Shown here piece by piece: positions 18,385 to 28,875 of a stretch of DNA of 30,948 nt. Below the pieces are notes generated by a model. It was not told where the DNA came from, made no database searches, and saw only the letters and a list, made by a program, of their open reading frames with translations. Within the stretch, counting starts at the first letter, position 1, and every line of letters starts with the position of its first letter. This DNA comes from Schoenoplectus triqueter. Taxonomy: Eukaryota; Streptophyta; Magnoliopsida; Poales; Cyperaceae. The position numbers and the translations under genes were made by a program. The stretch covers positions 1-30,948 of the forward strand of contig CAXKVV010001947.1 of the NCBI GenBank assembly GCA_964058805.1, given 5' to 3'.

Positions 18385-20756
18385 CCTCAGACTGGGCCAC
18401 CCAGGACCAGAATGATTACCCCTATCGGATAAGTCTACATTTATCCCTGCGTATCGTCGGGTACTCTTCACTTCCCCGCCATTCTTGTAACTGTCACCTG
18501 TAATCCGGGGATTTACACTCCTTGAACTTGAGGCGTTCTGTTTTCTTGTATTTTAAGACTTGCCCATGGCCCTAACCAATACATTCTACTTTGTTATGCT
18601 CAAAGCATGCTGCAGGGGCAGAGCGCTTTGATTTGGATGAATTTTTATTCGAAGTTGCGCAGTGTTGTGCATCCTGCAGACTTCTTTGCGTGAGGTGAGA
18701 CTCAACTCTTATTACTACTAAGAAAACAAAACAGTGACAAGCTTTAGCAATTTAGAACATATAAAAATGATGAAAAAAGAAAAGAAAAAAAATGCTGCAA
18801 AAACAGATATCAATACACAATTCGACATATTGAAGATGATGTTTTTGTTGATTTATACATTTATTATTTAACTTCTAACCTAGAAGCTGAGTTCTATATG
18901 CAATACTGCCCATCAGAAAATGATCTGATGCATGTTGGCAAATATCATAACTTTTATATGCAGACCTCTCCAAGAAAAACTATACATTTCTGCATAGTAG
19001 ACATTTTGTTGATAGAAAATAATGTAGAACAGAAGGGTACAAATTATGAACCAGACTTTTCGTGTAACGGGATCACTGATTCCATTTTCTTTTTGAACAA
19101 AGATAATTAATGTATTTTCTATTGTTAATGTATGTATGAAAGAGCTTCGTAAATCGTAATTTCTTTTGTACAAGATAGAATATGATAGAAGCACATGTTT
19201 AGTCGTCTCTGACAATAAAATGCAAGCAATCTCCAAATAAACGCCATTATCAAATTATAGGAGACTACCAATAATGTTGAAATCACCAGCTCTGATTTTT
19301 TTTTTTTGTTTTGCGTATGTCAGTATGAATTATCAGATTAGAAGGCCCATTTTTCAGTTTTGACTGGACGGGCTTTTATGAGCCTAGAAATGGCCTGTAT
19401 GTGTCTGTGTACCAACTGCATCAAGTTTAAAGCGCATCTGTTCATCAGTATTCACTGTTCAGTAGGGAAGGCATGGCATGGTATGGTGAGTGCTTCCTTT
19501 ATATTTTCTCGAAAGGTATACCTGCCCAAAATCAGCCATGGGCTTTTATCGAAGAACCTATGGCTCTAGCTCTTTTTTTCATATTCACCCCCGGAGGGCA
19601 CATCAAATTACATTCTTTTTTTTTTTATTTTGCACATAGACAAGGTCCCTGTAATTGTATAGCCTAACATCTTAAAAAAGAGGAAATCAGAAGTGAATTG
19701 CATCAGCAAGAAGTAATGTTTACAGTCTCCTGTTTAGCCCCACTGCTCCAGGGAGAGAGGATAACGACACAACACTTTGCCACCCAAGTTGTTAGAACTT
19801 AGAAACAGGCTACACGCCTACACATAACCTTACACAGAAGCGACCCGCATGGGATCTCTCTTCCTTAGAGACTATGAATTAAATTGAACGTCCCAACACG
19901 ACAACTGTTGAACTAGCTAGGAACAGTAGGGAATAAAAATTAATCGGTTGGTAAATTAAGTAGGTGGTCAAAGGTACTTATAATCGAAAACCGGATCACA
20001 ACAGCCGGATTCACATCCGCTACTTATTTGTATGACACAATTTTATCATACTTATTATGTTTATACTAGTGGGTTCCACAATTAAAAAAAAACACCTTTC
20101 TTAATTATCAAATCTGGTCCGTTCAAACAAATTCAAAGGACTAAAAGAATTATGCACAATCCTGACATAGTTTTCTATGGCGGCAGATTGAAATCCCACA
20201 ACAGCCGACCCATTTTTGCCAAAGCTTGATTGAGAAACCAAACATGCTTTTTATGATAGGTTACTTGCTTCTGGTCATCTTTGAAATAAAATAACATGTG
20301 CAATGATGTCTATAGGTTCTGCTCTGCTCAGCAATCTAATGCATAGAATGGTCGGTGTTATACTGTTGACCAATGACCATCAACCAACGCGAAAGAAATT
20401 AAATGAACACCCGAAACGTCAATATACCAAGATACCAAAGTGTACGATTCACTATTCACGGATTGCATGAAAGATATGTTGAGACGTCAAAGAAATACGT
20501 ATTTCGGACGGCTTTTGATGACAATTTAGAATCCTTAAGATTTTTCATTTCTCCATCAAAAATTTTTGATTCAATTACAGTCATGAGTATATTGGGACTT
20601 ATTAAGTATTTTGTGATGAACTTACATGAAAACCTTTCTCAGATTTCTGAGGAATACAAATAACCTCTGTTTTTTTTTCAAATTTGGCGAGCATCTGGAA
20701 TAATTGGTATTTGAACCTTTAACTATTTCTCTAAATTGTTTAGCTCGAAACCTATG
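18385..20756. other. Intergenic DNA, no gene supported
   Basis: A short stretch at 18384-18410 reads LRLGHPGP, reminiscent of the Copia pre-integrase motif, then hits a stop. An exon-like open stretch at about 18594-18693 (AERFDLDEFLFEVAQCC) has no identified homologue. The 70-107-aa frames at 18898-19236, 19360-19667 and 20403-20663 show no motif, no splice support and ordinary AT-rich composition. Confidence 0.45.
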
Positions 20757-21270
20757 TTGTACGGGTGCGGGTACGGGTATCGTATCCGATATGATGCGGA
20801 TGCGGCGATACGAAAAATTTAAAAAACTTCAGATACAGGTGCGGCTATATATAATGAATTATTATATAAAAATATAAATTAATTATATAATAAATAAAGT
20901 TGGGAAAAAATATTTTATTCTATTGATATATATAAATAACTGAAATGTTATAGCAACACAAAGGACATGATATAAATTTCACTCAGAAACGTATCAGGGG
21001 AGTATCAGAGGAGTATTGGGGCATATTGACAAGTATCAGGGGCGTATTCTTGACCGAATCCACCAAAATATCTTGAAAAAAATATCATGGACGTATCGAG
21101 GGCGTATCGAGACGTATCAGGACGTATCGGAGTTGTCAGGATACTCCGATATGCCAGCTGGAGTATCAGATGCGTATCGCACGCGAATCGCATCCGCACT
21201 CGTATTGGATACGTATCCAATACGGGATATGTGGGTAATGGGTCGAATATGGATAACCCAGCTCGTAACA
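20757..21270. repeat. CGTATCGG-type cryptic repeat region
   Basis: Repeats of GTATCRGG/CGTATCGAG cluster at 20990-21210, with GGGTGCGGGTACGGGTATCG at 20765. The right part has local inverted pairs (CGTATTGGATACGTATCCAATACG, 21200-21223). Overlapping frames on both strands are by-products. Similar GTATC/GGTGCGG sequences are dispersed in plant genomes. Confidence 0.6.
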
Positions 21271-21606
21271 TATAAAATGTTGTTAATTTTGCAGTGAAGT
21301 AAGCTATTATCCAAAAAATTGGAGAATGTAACCAACTATTACTAAGCTAGTGTATTTGGCGGTTCCCTATTCAGTAATATGCATAATTCTTTGGTAACCT
21401 TGAATCCCCCTCTTCCCAATCGGATTCCGATGTAATAGGGACTTTTTATTTTAGAGTCTCAATGATCAAATTTAGAACATTAGACTAGTGAAAAAAAAAA
21501 TTCATTTTCTTTTTCTTTTTGATTTAGATTGGTGTCAAATATTGCTTTAATTTTGTCTGCTACATTAATTAATGCATGGTATCACGTCCAATCATTTATA
21601 AAGTCT

Positions 21607-21990
21607 TCGAGGTCAGAGGTACAGCAATTTTTTAATTAATTATTAGAATTATCATATTTTTAGAATAAGAATGATTAAATTGAAATTTTAAAAATACGAA
21701 TTACAGCGTGTTACTAATAATTACGTTTTTTATTTATTTGTTTAATTTTCAGTTATTAAAAAAATCCATCCACGTCAATGAAAGTGACGCGTTCTCCCAC
21801 TGGCAGCAGATCTGACTTTGTTTAAATTGGATGCAAAGGTTAAAAAGAAAATGAAATACGTCACTCCCAGTGACGCATTACAAGTGTTGTCATTCGTATT
21901 TTTAAATTTTTTTATTTAATCACTCTTATTATTGAAAATAGAATTATTCTAATAATTAATTTAAGAAATCGCTGCCATAAACCCGATAGA
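21607..21990. mobile_element. Short non-autonomous relative of the PMD element
   Basis: The inverted ends pair over about 100 bp: ACAGCAATTTTTTAATTAATTATTAG at the left against the reverse complement of the right, GCAGCGATTTCTTAAATTAATTATTAG, then AAAAATACGAATTACAGCG against AAAAATACGAATGACAACA. The right terminus (reverse complement ATTCTATCGGG) matches the left terminus of the 12.3-kb element. Motif copies lie at 21707 (degenerate), 21773 (CGTCAATGAAAGTGACG) and 21859 (CGTCACTCCCAGTGACG). No coding sequence. Exact borders and the target duplication are uncertain. Confidence 0.7.
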
Positions 21991-22254
21991 ATCTATATAA
22001 CAATATAAATTTCTGCTAAATTTAAAAAGAAGAATAATAATATCAGCAATGTATACGTGACTCAGGAAATATCAGATGATTTGATGATTTCCTAAAAGAA
22101 AACATGTGAAATCAAACCTCAAAGTTGTGAATTCCCGTTTTATACCGATTAAAATTGCCAATGTTTTCGTAGCGTCAAAAACAAATTCAATCCATAACTG
22201 TTAACATTGTAATAAAAAAAATGTGAAATTCTAACGTGCGTCATTCTTTTAATA
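21991..22254. other. AT-rich spacer, nothing recognised
   Basis: No open frame or repeat of note. Confidence 0.5.
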
Positions 22255-22840
22255 GAAATATAAACATAATCATAATATAATAATATAATAATAATAAATT
22301 ATAATTATAATCATAATCATAATCATAATAATATAATAATAAATAATCATTATTCTAATAATATAATCATAATATAATAATATAATATAACATAATCAAA
22401 TAATCATAATCATAATAATAATAATCATAGTCGTAATCATAATAATATAATAAAAAAATTATAATCGTATAATAATAATAATAATAAATAATTATAATCA
22501 TAATAATAATATAATAATAATATAATAAATAATTAAAATCATAATAATATAAATATAATATAATCATATTCATAATATAATTATAATAACATAATAAATA
22601 ATTATAATATAATCATAGCTATAATCATAATATAATAATAATATAATCATATTTATAATCATAATAAAATTAATCATATAATAATAATAATATTAACAGT
22701 GATGTTAATATAATAATAACAATAATTATAATAATAATAATAAATAATGATCATAATATTAATATAATAATAATAATAAATTATAATCAAAACCATAATC
22801 ATCATATAATAATATAATATAATTAAATAATAATCATTAT
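22255..22840. repeat. Long AT microsatellite (ATA/AATCAT)n
   Basis: About 580 bp almost wholly of TAATAATA, ATAATCAT and TATAATAT units. The minus-strand Tyr/Ile-rich frames here are translations of the repeat. Confidence 0.92.
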
Positions 22841-23984
22841 TCCGATGAGAACTAATTCGGTATACCACCTATTACTTGGTATACCGGATTAGCACTCTTC
22901 CACATTCTTCTACTTAATCTAAAATTCGTTTAACAAATTAATTCGTGAAATAACTATTTTATTCCTACTTTTTTGTTATTCTACCGTGTGCCAAAAAAAC
23001 ACAGGTATAGTCAATAGTGGCTCTAGGTCTGGTCTCATGTCACGCTCCTGAAACTAAATGGTGCTTCCTTTCGTATGCACGCGTGCTTAATTGTTTAGCA
23101 TAATAACAATAATTATTGATGTGTGTATAGCTCAAAAATGCTCATATTATAACTAATTAATTAGTACTAGTGCGCTGAATTATTTAAAAAGAAATATAAG
23201 GAAATAGTCTCTACAAGCACTTTATCTTTGATAACATCTACAGACGAAATATTTTTATTTTATCTTTTTCTATTGCATTTATTGCATACCTATAAATAAT
23301 CAATTATTACTTTTGCAGAAACACCCCTGACAAAATGCATTCACTTTTTTTCCTTTTGGTCTATTGCTACTTAATTCAGAAGGGAACTCTGTTTCTGGTT
23401 CGACGCAATTGACGCAAAAGCTTGTACCACCTTAACCACCATCACTACACCCAATTCTTCTCTTTCTTCTGAGTTCTGACCAATTCTAAACTCGCGATGG
23501 CACTTTAGTATTTTATTGTGGCATTCATACTTGATGCATTTTGATGACTGATCACCAATAAAATTAAGCACGTTATTTTCACAAGTTTCACGTTACGATC
23601 AGGGTGGATCAAAAACGATCAGTACGGTGTATCAGATCAGGAGAATAAAATATTCGGATTAAAAAAAAATCATTTTTCACTATACTAAGAGGAAAAGCTA
23701 CCGGTCTTGGTTCCGCTACTTGCTACAATCATTGGTCTAACTATTTTTTTCCTGGCAATTGTAATTCTAACACAACATTTTTTCTTTCATCCATGAAAAT
23801 ATGTATTTCATGAGCTCGACATAAACGCCAATGAAAATACTAATTTGAATGCGCATAGATGAGAATAAAATTTTGAAAGAGTGAAATAGCGTAGCAATAT
23901 TTAGTATTATTCAGCCAATACGTACAACAACAAAATATAATATCTTGTAGTGATATTCTAGAAGGGAGCGGATAGTTAAAAAAA

Positions 23985-24105
23985 ATTACGCTATTGACCC
24001 TCATATATCAAAAATTGTATAAATTAAGCTATAATAAATATGTGTAATATAAAAATTTAAAATACTAACCCATATAAAAAAATTCAGCGTCCGCCTCTGA
24101 CACAT
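23985..24105. repeat. Dispersed-repeat fragment, similar to 7285-7500
   Basis: Shares the order GACCCTCA, CTAACCCAT, AAAAATTC..C.TCCGCC with the copy in intron 2 of the ABCG gene. The TCCGCCTCTGAC tail is a common plant-repeat ending. Confidence 0.35.
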
Positions 24106-24769
24106 ATATCACTTAGTTACACATAAACATATTTTGGATCTTATTAATCAACATCTCATTAATATTAAATCTATTAAAAAAATTGCAAGCAAATTTAGAG
24201 ACAATTTTAAAAAGTTCACGATTTTAAACATTTTCTATTTTTTCAACAAATATTTATAATCTAGTATAGAAAAATTAACATGATTAACAGTAATTAAACG
24301 TAAAATATAAATTAAAGATGTGGCACATATCATCCACGAATTGTCACAGCATGTTCACACATGATATAATAACTAATTATTAACAAATTAAATGAAAAAT
24401 AATATATGTTGGATTATTGGGAGACTGTTTTCTAAAAAGTATACAGATTAAATAATTAAATTATTTAAATTGCATTATGACACATCACATAAACAATACA
24501 CACTATATATTTTCGCATCATGTCACAATTTTAGAACACTAATTAGCGGTTGGTTTCCCATAAATGAAAATGATGATGTGGCAGTAATACTGTACCACAT
24601 GCTGAGCGATATGCAACGACAAAAACATGCACTTTACCTTGTCAGCTCTAACTGTGGTGGGCCCAGCGAAAATTTCCTTTTCTTTTTCTTTTTTGGTCAC
24701 GATAAATTCGTGTGAAATATATTATTATTATTTATTTTATTAATATATCATAAAAAAATACTATTAATT

Positions 24770-24925
24770 ATTAAATGAGTTTTAATAAATCAGTTCGGTT
24801 AGCTCATTAATTTAATAAATTAATTTTAAATTAAAAATTTTAGCTTGAAAGTAAATAAAAATTAGTTCGTATCGGCTCGTTAAAATAAAAAGCTGAGTAT
24901 GAACTTAATCTAACTCAGCTTAACG
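24770..24925. repeat. Degenerate GCTCGTTAA-type repeat
   Basis: TTCGGTTAGCTCATTAA, TCGTATCGGCTCGTTAAA and AACTCAGCTTAACGTCG resemble the CGAG-rich repeat at 1267-1880 after heavy decay. Confidence 0.3.
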
Positions 24926-25500
24926 TCGACGTGGAAAGTTGGAAGTTACTTGGACTTTGGGTAGCCATCCCTGCCATGTGAGGGTGCTGTTTGACAAAGG
25001 ACCAAACTACAGTTGTTGTCTGGGGGAGCATGGTGGATAAGTGACTTTTACTGAAAATCCACATAAATAAAGGATAATTAAGAAACCAATATATATGATG
25101 ATGTATTATTCTTGAGACCAAAGGCTAAGGTAATGTTCTATTGATACAAGGGTTTTTTTTTCCCTGAGGCTTTAATTGTGATAGAGGTTGTACATTTGAT
25201 CAAACATGATTGGAATATTTTTTTGTGGATATTTAGATCTAATAATTTAATTTTACTTTTATCTTTTATGTAGGCTTCTTTCCAACAACTGACTGACAAT
25301 TTTTGTCCGAATTTATTTAACTGGATCCCATACCTTCTTTTATGCAATTAACTGATTTGAATCTCAATTAGATGCTTCGTAGAAATAGATCCAGGAGGTG
25401 AATTGGAGATACAGATAATACACTAACTCAAAATTTATGAAACCCCATATAAGTGGATTGGAAATGCAGATAATCACACTACTCTGAATTATGTAACAGT

Positions 25501-25880
25501 ACTAAAATTAGGGTGTCGACAGATTGAATTTGGTTGGGTTCGGATGGAGTCAGCATTATTTCATTATTTTTATTGACTATTTAAAATCGGATTAAAATTT
25601 ATTTGACCTGATCCGTCCTTAACAGATCACTGGTCGATCCAACCAGATTCAATTAAAATAATTAAGTATATATTAATTATTTTTATGTATTATTAAGTAA
25701 CTTAATATTAATTAATATATAATTAATCTCAATTAATATATAATTTTTAATAAACGTTAAATCATAAAAAAAAATAAAAAAAAAATAAATGGGCCATGTC
25801 GATCCATATCCGACATATATATTCTCATGCTATTTCGGTTCAGATTGGGTCAAGATTTAACACCATAAAATCTAAAATAC
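25501..25880. repeat. Possible hAT-like repeat remnant
   Basis: The left part (GGGTGTCGACAGATTGAATTTGGTTGGGTTCGGATGG) and right part (GTCGATCCATATCCGACAT, TTCGGTTCAGATTGGGTCAAG) have the word use of dispersed hAT-like plant repeats. Clean TIRs or a duplication were not found. Confidence 0.3.
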
Positions 25881-25930
25881 ATAGGTGATCTAGTGTATTA
25901 TACAACTTAGAACTAATAAAAAAATATAAG

Positions 25931-26073
25931 AATCACACTAGCAAATAAAAAATGAGAAAAATCCAATCATAGGCAGAAGATGATAATGGCCAATTTCATC
26001 TAGCTAATTTATTATTATTATTATTTTTTCTTGACATAAACTTTTTTAACTATTTTGGAGACTCAAGTAAATT
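25931..26073 (+). repeat. 140-bp dispersed repeat, copy A
   Basis: Shares AATCCAATCATAGGCAGAAGATGATAATG-type sequence and TTTTTTAACTATTTTGGAGACT with copy B at 27892-28034, in the same order and orientation. Identity is high in the first 50 and last 30 bp and poor in the T-rich middle. Confidence 0.75.
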
Positions 26074-27891
26074 TTCCAAAATCTTTGAATATTTGCTATG
26101 GCATTAATTGGTTCGCAAAAAGATAAAAAAAAATGTGAGGCTAAATTTGGTCAATTTTATAAGTCACACTTATTTACCAAGATGAAGTAACGTGTAAGGA
26201 AAGGTGTACATCATGGTAGAAATTAATACCTTACTACAAGAGATCATGAATCGTTTCTACTGCTTTCCAGTTACCAAGCAGTAACATAAATGGGCAATAA
26301 ATGTTTGATCATGTTAGGTAAGTAATGTACCATGAGAAAGATAATCTGATTTTTTAAATTATCACATGAATCGATCACATTTAGCAAGTTTATACTAATA
26401 ACATATAATGATTACCATTAAGAAAGAGGAAGGTATAAGGTATTACTCAACTATCAGCTCATGAATGAGGCGTAACTTTCACATTTGTTCTATTCTTATA
26501 TATATATTTCTTTTTTTATTTGTACTAGTTGCTTACCACTTTAATTTAGCGCCTACATATCCATACATATTAAATTATTTTTTTCTTAAATTGGCACGTC
26601 AAACTATTTTACATTATGATTGACGGTGTTGAAATTGATTGAATCTTTATTGGGTTTGTGCATTAAAAAATAACAACCAACTGAAATTTAATCATATATC
26701 TCATTTAAGGTGAATAGATCTAACAAATGTTGCCTTGACGTTTCCAGAAAGAGATATCGCTGAAGGAACATTTTTTTTACAGCTGCGAGAACCACCGTCA
26801 AACATTTGACATAAATCCTGAAATTTATATAAATCAAACCATGTAAAGCGAATAAAAATATGAAGTGTTAAAATTTTCTTACCACAAAAAAGAAAGTTAT
26901 AAATTTTCATGAGTTGAAATGAGAATCGGAATACAACGTATTTATTAATTTAAAATTTATATTGCATCAAAGTGCTCTAATTTGTGCTATAAAATTGTAC
27001 ATAATTATCAAAAGGAATATCTTAAATCTGTAAGTACTCTTACGGATATGGAATGTCTTAAACCTATTACAGAAAAATAATAGCTTAAACCTCTAATTTA
27101 ATTCCCGTTTTACTGTCCGGTTAAAAAGCCAGCTAATGACTAGCATGCAACAATACTTTTAATAAAACCGTCTACAACCAATCTGTCCTTTTATTTCTTT
27201 CTTTAGTACTAGTACAACCCAAGAATAAATAACATATTTTGAATGATTAAATTTGAGAAAAATATTCATGCTGATCATATCATTAGAGATTAGCAATTTA
27301 AAATTTTCACAGGGGCGAAGAAGAAAATTTATTCTGTTCAGTCTGGTAATTTTACTCAGCATGAGAGTCGGAACGTGGCCAGAAGATCAGAATTTTTTTA
27401 AAAAAAATTAAGTGCATCTGAGATACCTAACATTTGTCTCCCTCCTGTTGTTTATGCTCATCTTTGCTTATTTATAGCGTCTTCCTGTGCGCTTCTGTAC
27501 AATGAATTCCTATGATTTTAATCTACTTCGTCAAACATCAAAAATTGATATATTTTTTTAAGAATATAGAAATCAAATATTTCATCGCAAATTGACCATA
27601 TTATTGTCCCTTTATGGCCACTTAATCTTTTAGTTCAAGAATGAAGATCACCTTCACAATAATTTATTGTGATAATTTTGAGAGCCATCAATTATAAATT
27701 AAAGTTGAAAACCGAACATTAATAAGAATATTTGAGATTCCAGTGGTAAAAAATTGAAGATTTTTTAATGTATCGACTAACAATGCCCAAATTGTATTTT
27801 TTTTATTATTATTTATCTCTCTACATGTTAAATAATATATTATTTTTAATTTCCAACCATATTTAAATCTATCTATATGTATAGATTCCTC
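26074..27891. other. AT-rich DNA between the repeat copies
   Basis: The minus-strand frames at 26701 and 27159 (67-69 aa) have no recognised domain. Confidence 0.45.
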
Positions 27892-28034
27892 GTTATCACA
27901 TCAGCAAATAAAAAGATGAGAAAGATCCAATCACAGGCAGAAGATGATAATGATAAATATCATCCAGCATTTTTTTTATTCTTTTTCTTTCTTGTGAAGA
28001 ACTTTTTAACTATTTTGGAGACTGAAGTTAGATT
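27892..28034 (+). repeat. 140-bp dispersed repeat, copy B
   Basis: Direct-orientation partner of 25931-26073, about 1.96 kb downstream. The 64-aa frame at 27877 is its accidental translation. Confidence 0.75.
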
Positions 28035-28432
28035 ATTATTTTTTTTGGCTTTAGTACTTGTGAGAAGCTGAATTAAAATTGTATATATTCAGAATAGTCT
28101 TGTTGAATTAAATAAAAATAAAAATTGTATATCGTTTGAACATAGGAATTTCTTGTAAGAGAGAATAAGAATCAATTTCCCTTTTTCAATTTTAATTGCA
28201 CACATGTATGTAGCATTTTCTATGTGAAACATGTATTTTTTTTCTAAGTGAATTTAAAGTATTATTGTCCCGTTCATATAATCCGTATTACTAAAATTTG
28301 ATGTGAATAGATAGTAATATTAACATTTGACAACAAATTATATAGGATACATTATTATTTTTTATTTTTGTAATGTATAAATTTGTCAACAAATTAGAAT
28401 TGGGAACTGTAACAATATATTGCCTGGTTAGG

Positions 28433-28456
28433 TATATATATATATATATATATATA
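28433..28456. repeat. (TA)12 tract left of MITE
   Basis: Twelve TA units immediately before the element that starts GAGTAATGC. Confidence 0.9.
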
Positions 28457-28857
28457 GAGTAATGCTATGGTGCTTCGCGAAGCACAAAATCTTTTGTGTT
28501 TCACGTTCGTATCTCGAATTTAAAAGTTCAAACGGCCGATCCAAACTGTTGAACATCATCTTCATATTGAAATATCCTTGAAGATCAAATTTTATATTTT
28601 TTTGAAATTTTTTGCTATTTTTTAAATGGATATAAAGTTTGCTGATCTAACGACTTCTGCACCATCCAAAACTAGCGATTTTGTACCCATCTAAAAAATA
28701 GCAAAAAAATTTAAAAAAAATATAAAATTTGATCTTTAAGGATATTTCAATATGAAGATAATGTTCAACGGTTTGGATCGGCCATTTGAACTTTTAAATT
28801 TGAGATACGGATGCGAAGCACAAAATTTGTGCTTCGCGAAGCATCATAGCATTACTC
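28457..28857. mobile_element. Foldback MITE inside a (TA)n microsatellite
   Basis: Starts GAGTAATGCTATGGTGCTTC and ends with the complement GAAGCATCATAGCATTACTC. The arms are about 170 bp and nearly complementary, including GCTTCGCGAAGC palindromes near both tips, around a centre of about 55 bp. The (TA)n tract flanks both sides, so the insertion target was TA-rich and any TA duplication is hidden. GAGTAATGCTA-type ends are common in plant MITEs. No coding sequence. Confidence 0.9.
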
Positions 28858-28875
28858 TATATATATATATATATA
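28858..28875. repeat. (TA)9 tract right of MITE
   Basis: Nine TA units directly after ...ATTACTC, before ACATCCTTTAAGC. Confidence 0.88.

Larger units (their letters stand above)
22841..25500. other. AT-rich intergenic DNA, no gene seen
   Basis: Short frames (23371, 24470, 24915, 25138) have no recognised motif. Repeat fragments are at 23985-24105 and 24770-24925. Confidence 0.45.

Noticed and set aside
18384..18410. LRLGHPGP, like a Copia pre-integrase motif
   Set aside because: Only eight residues before a stop, with no other Copia domain nearby.
18898..19236. Overlapping 70- and 107-aa frames on both strands
   Set aside because: Ordinary AT-rich sequence, no conserved motif, no splice sites in support.
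22367..22868. Tyr/Ile-rich minus-strand open frames
   Set aside because: They are translations of the AT microsatellite.
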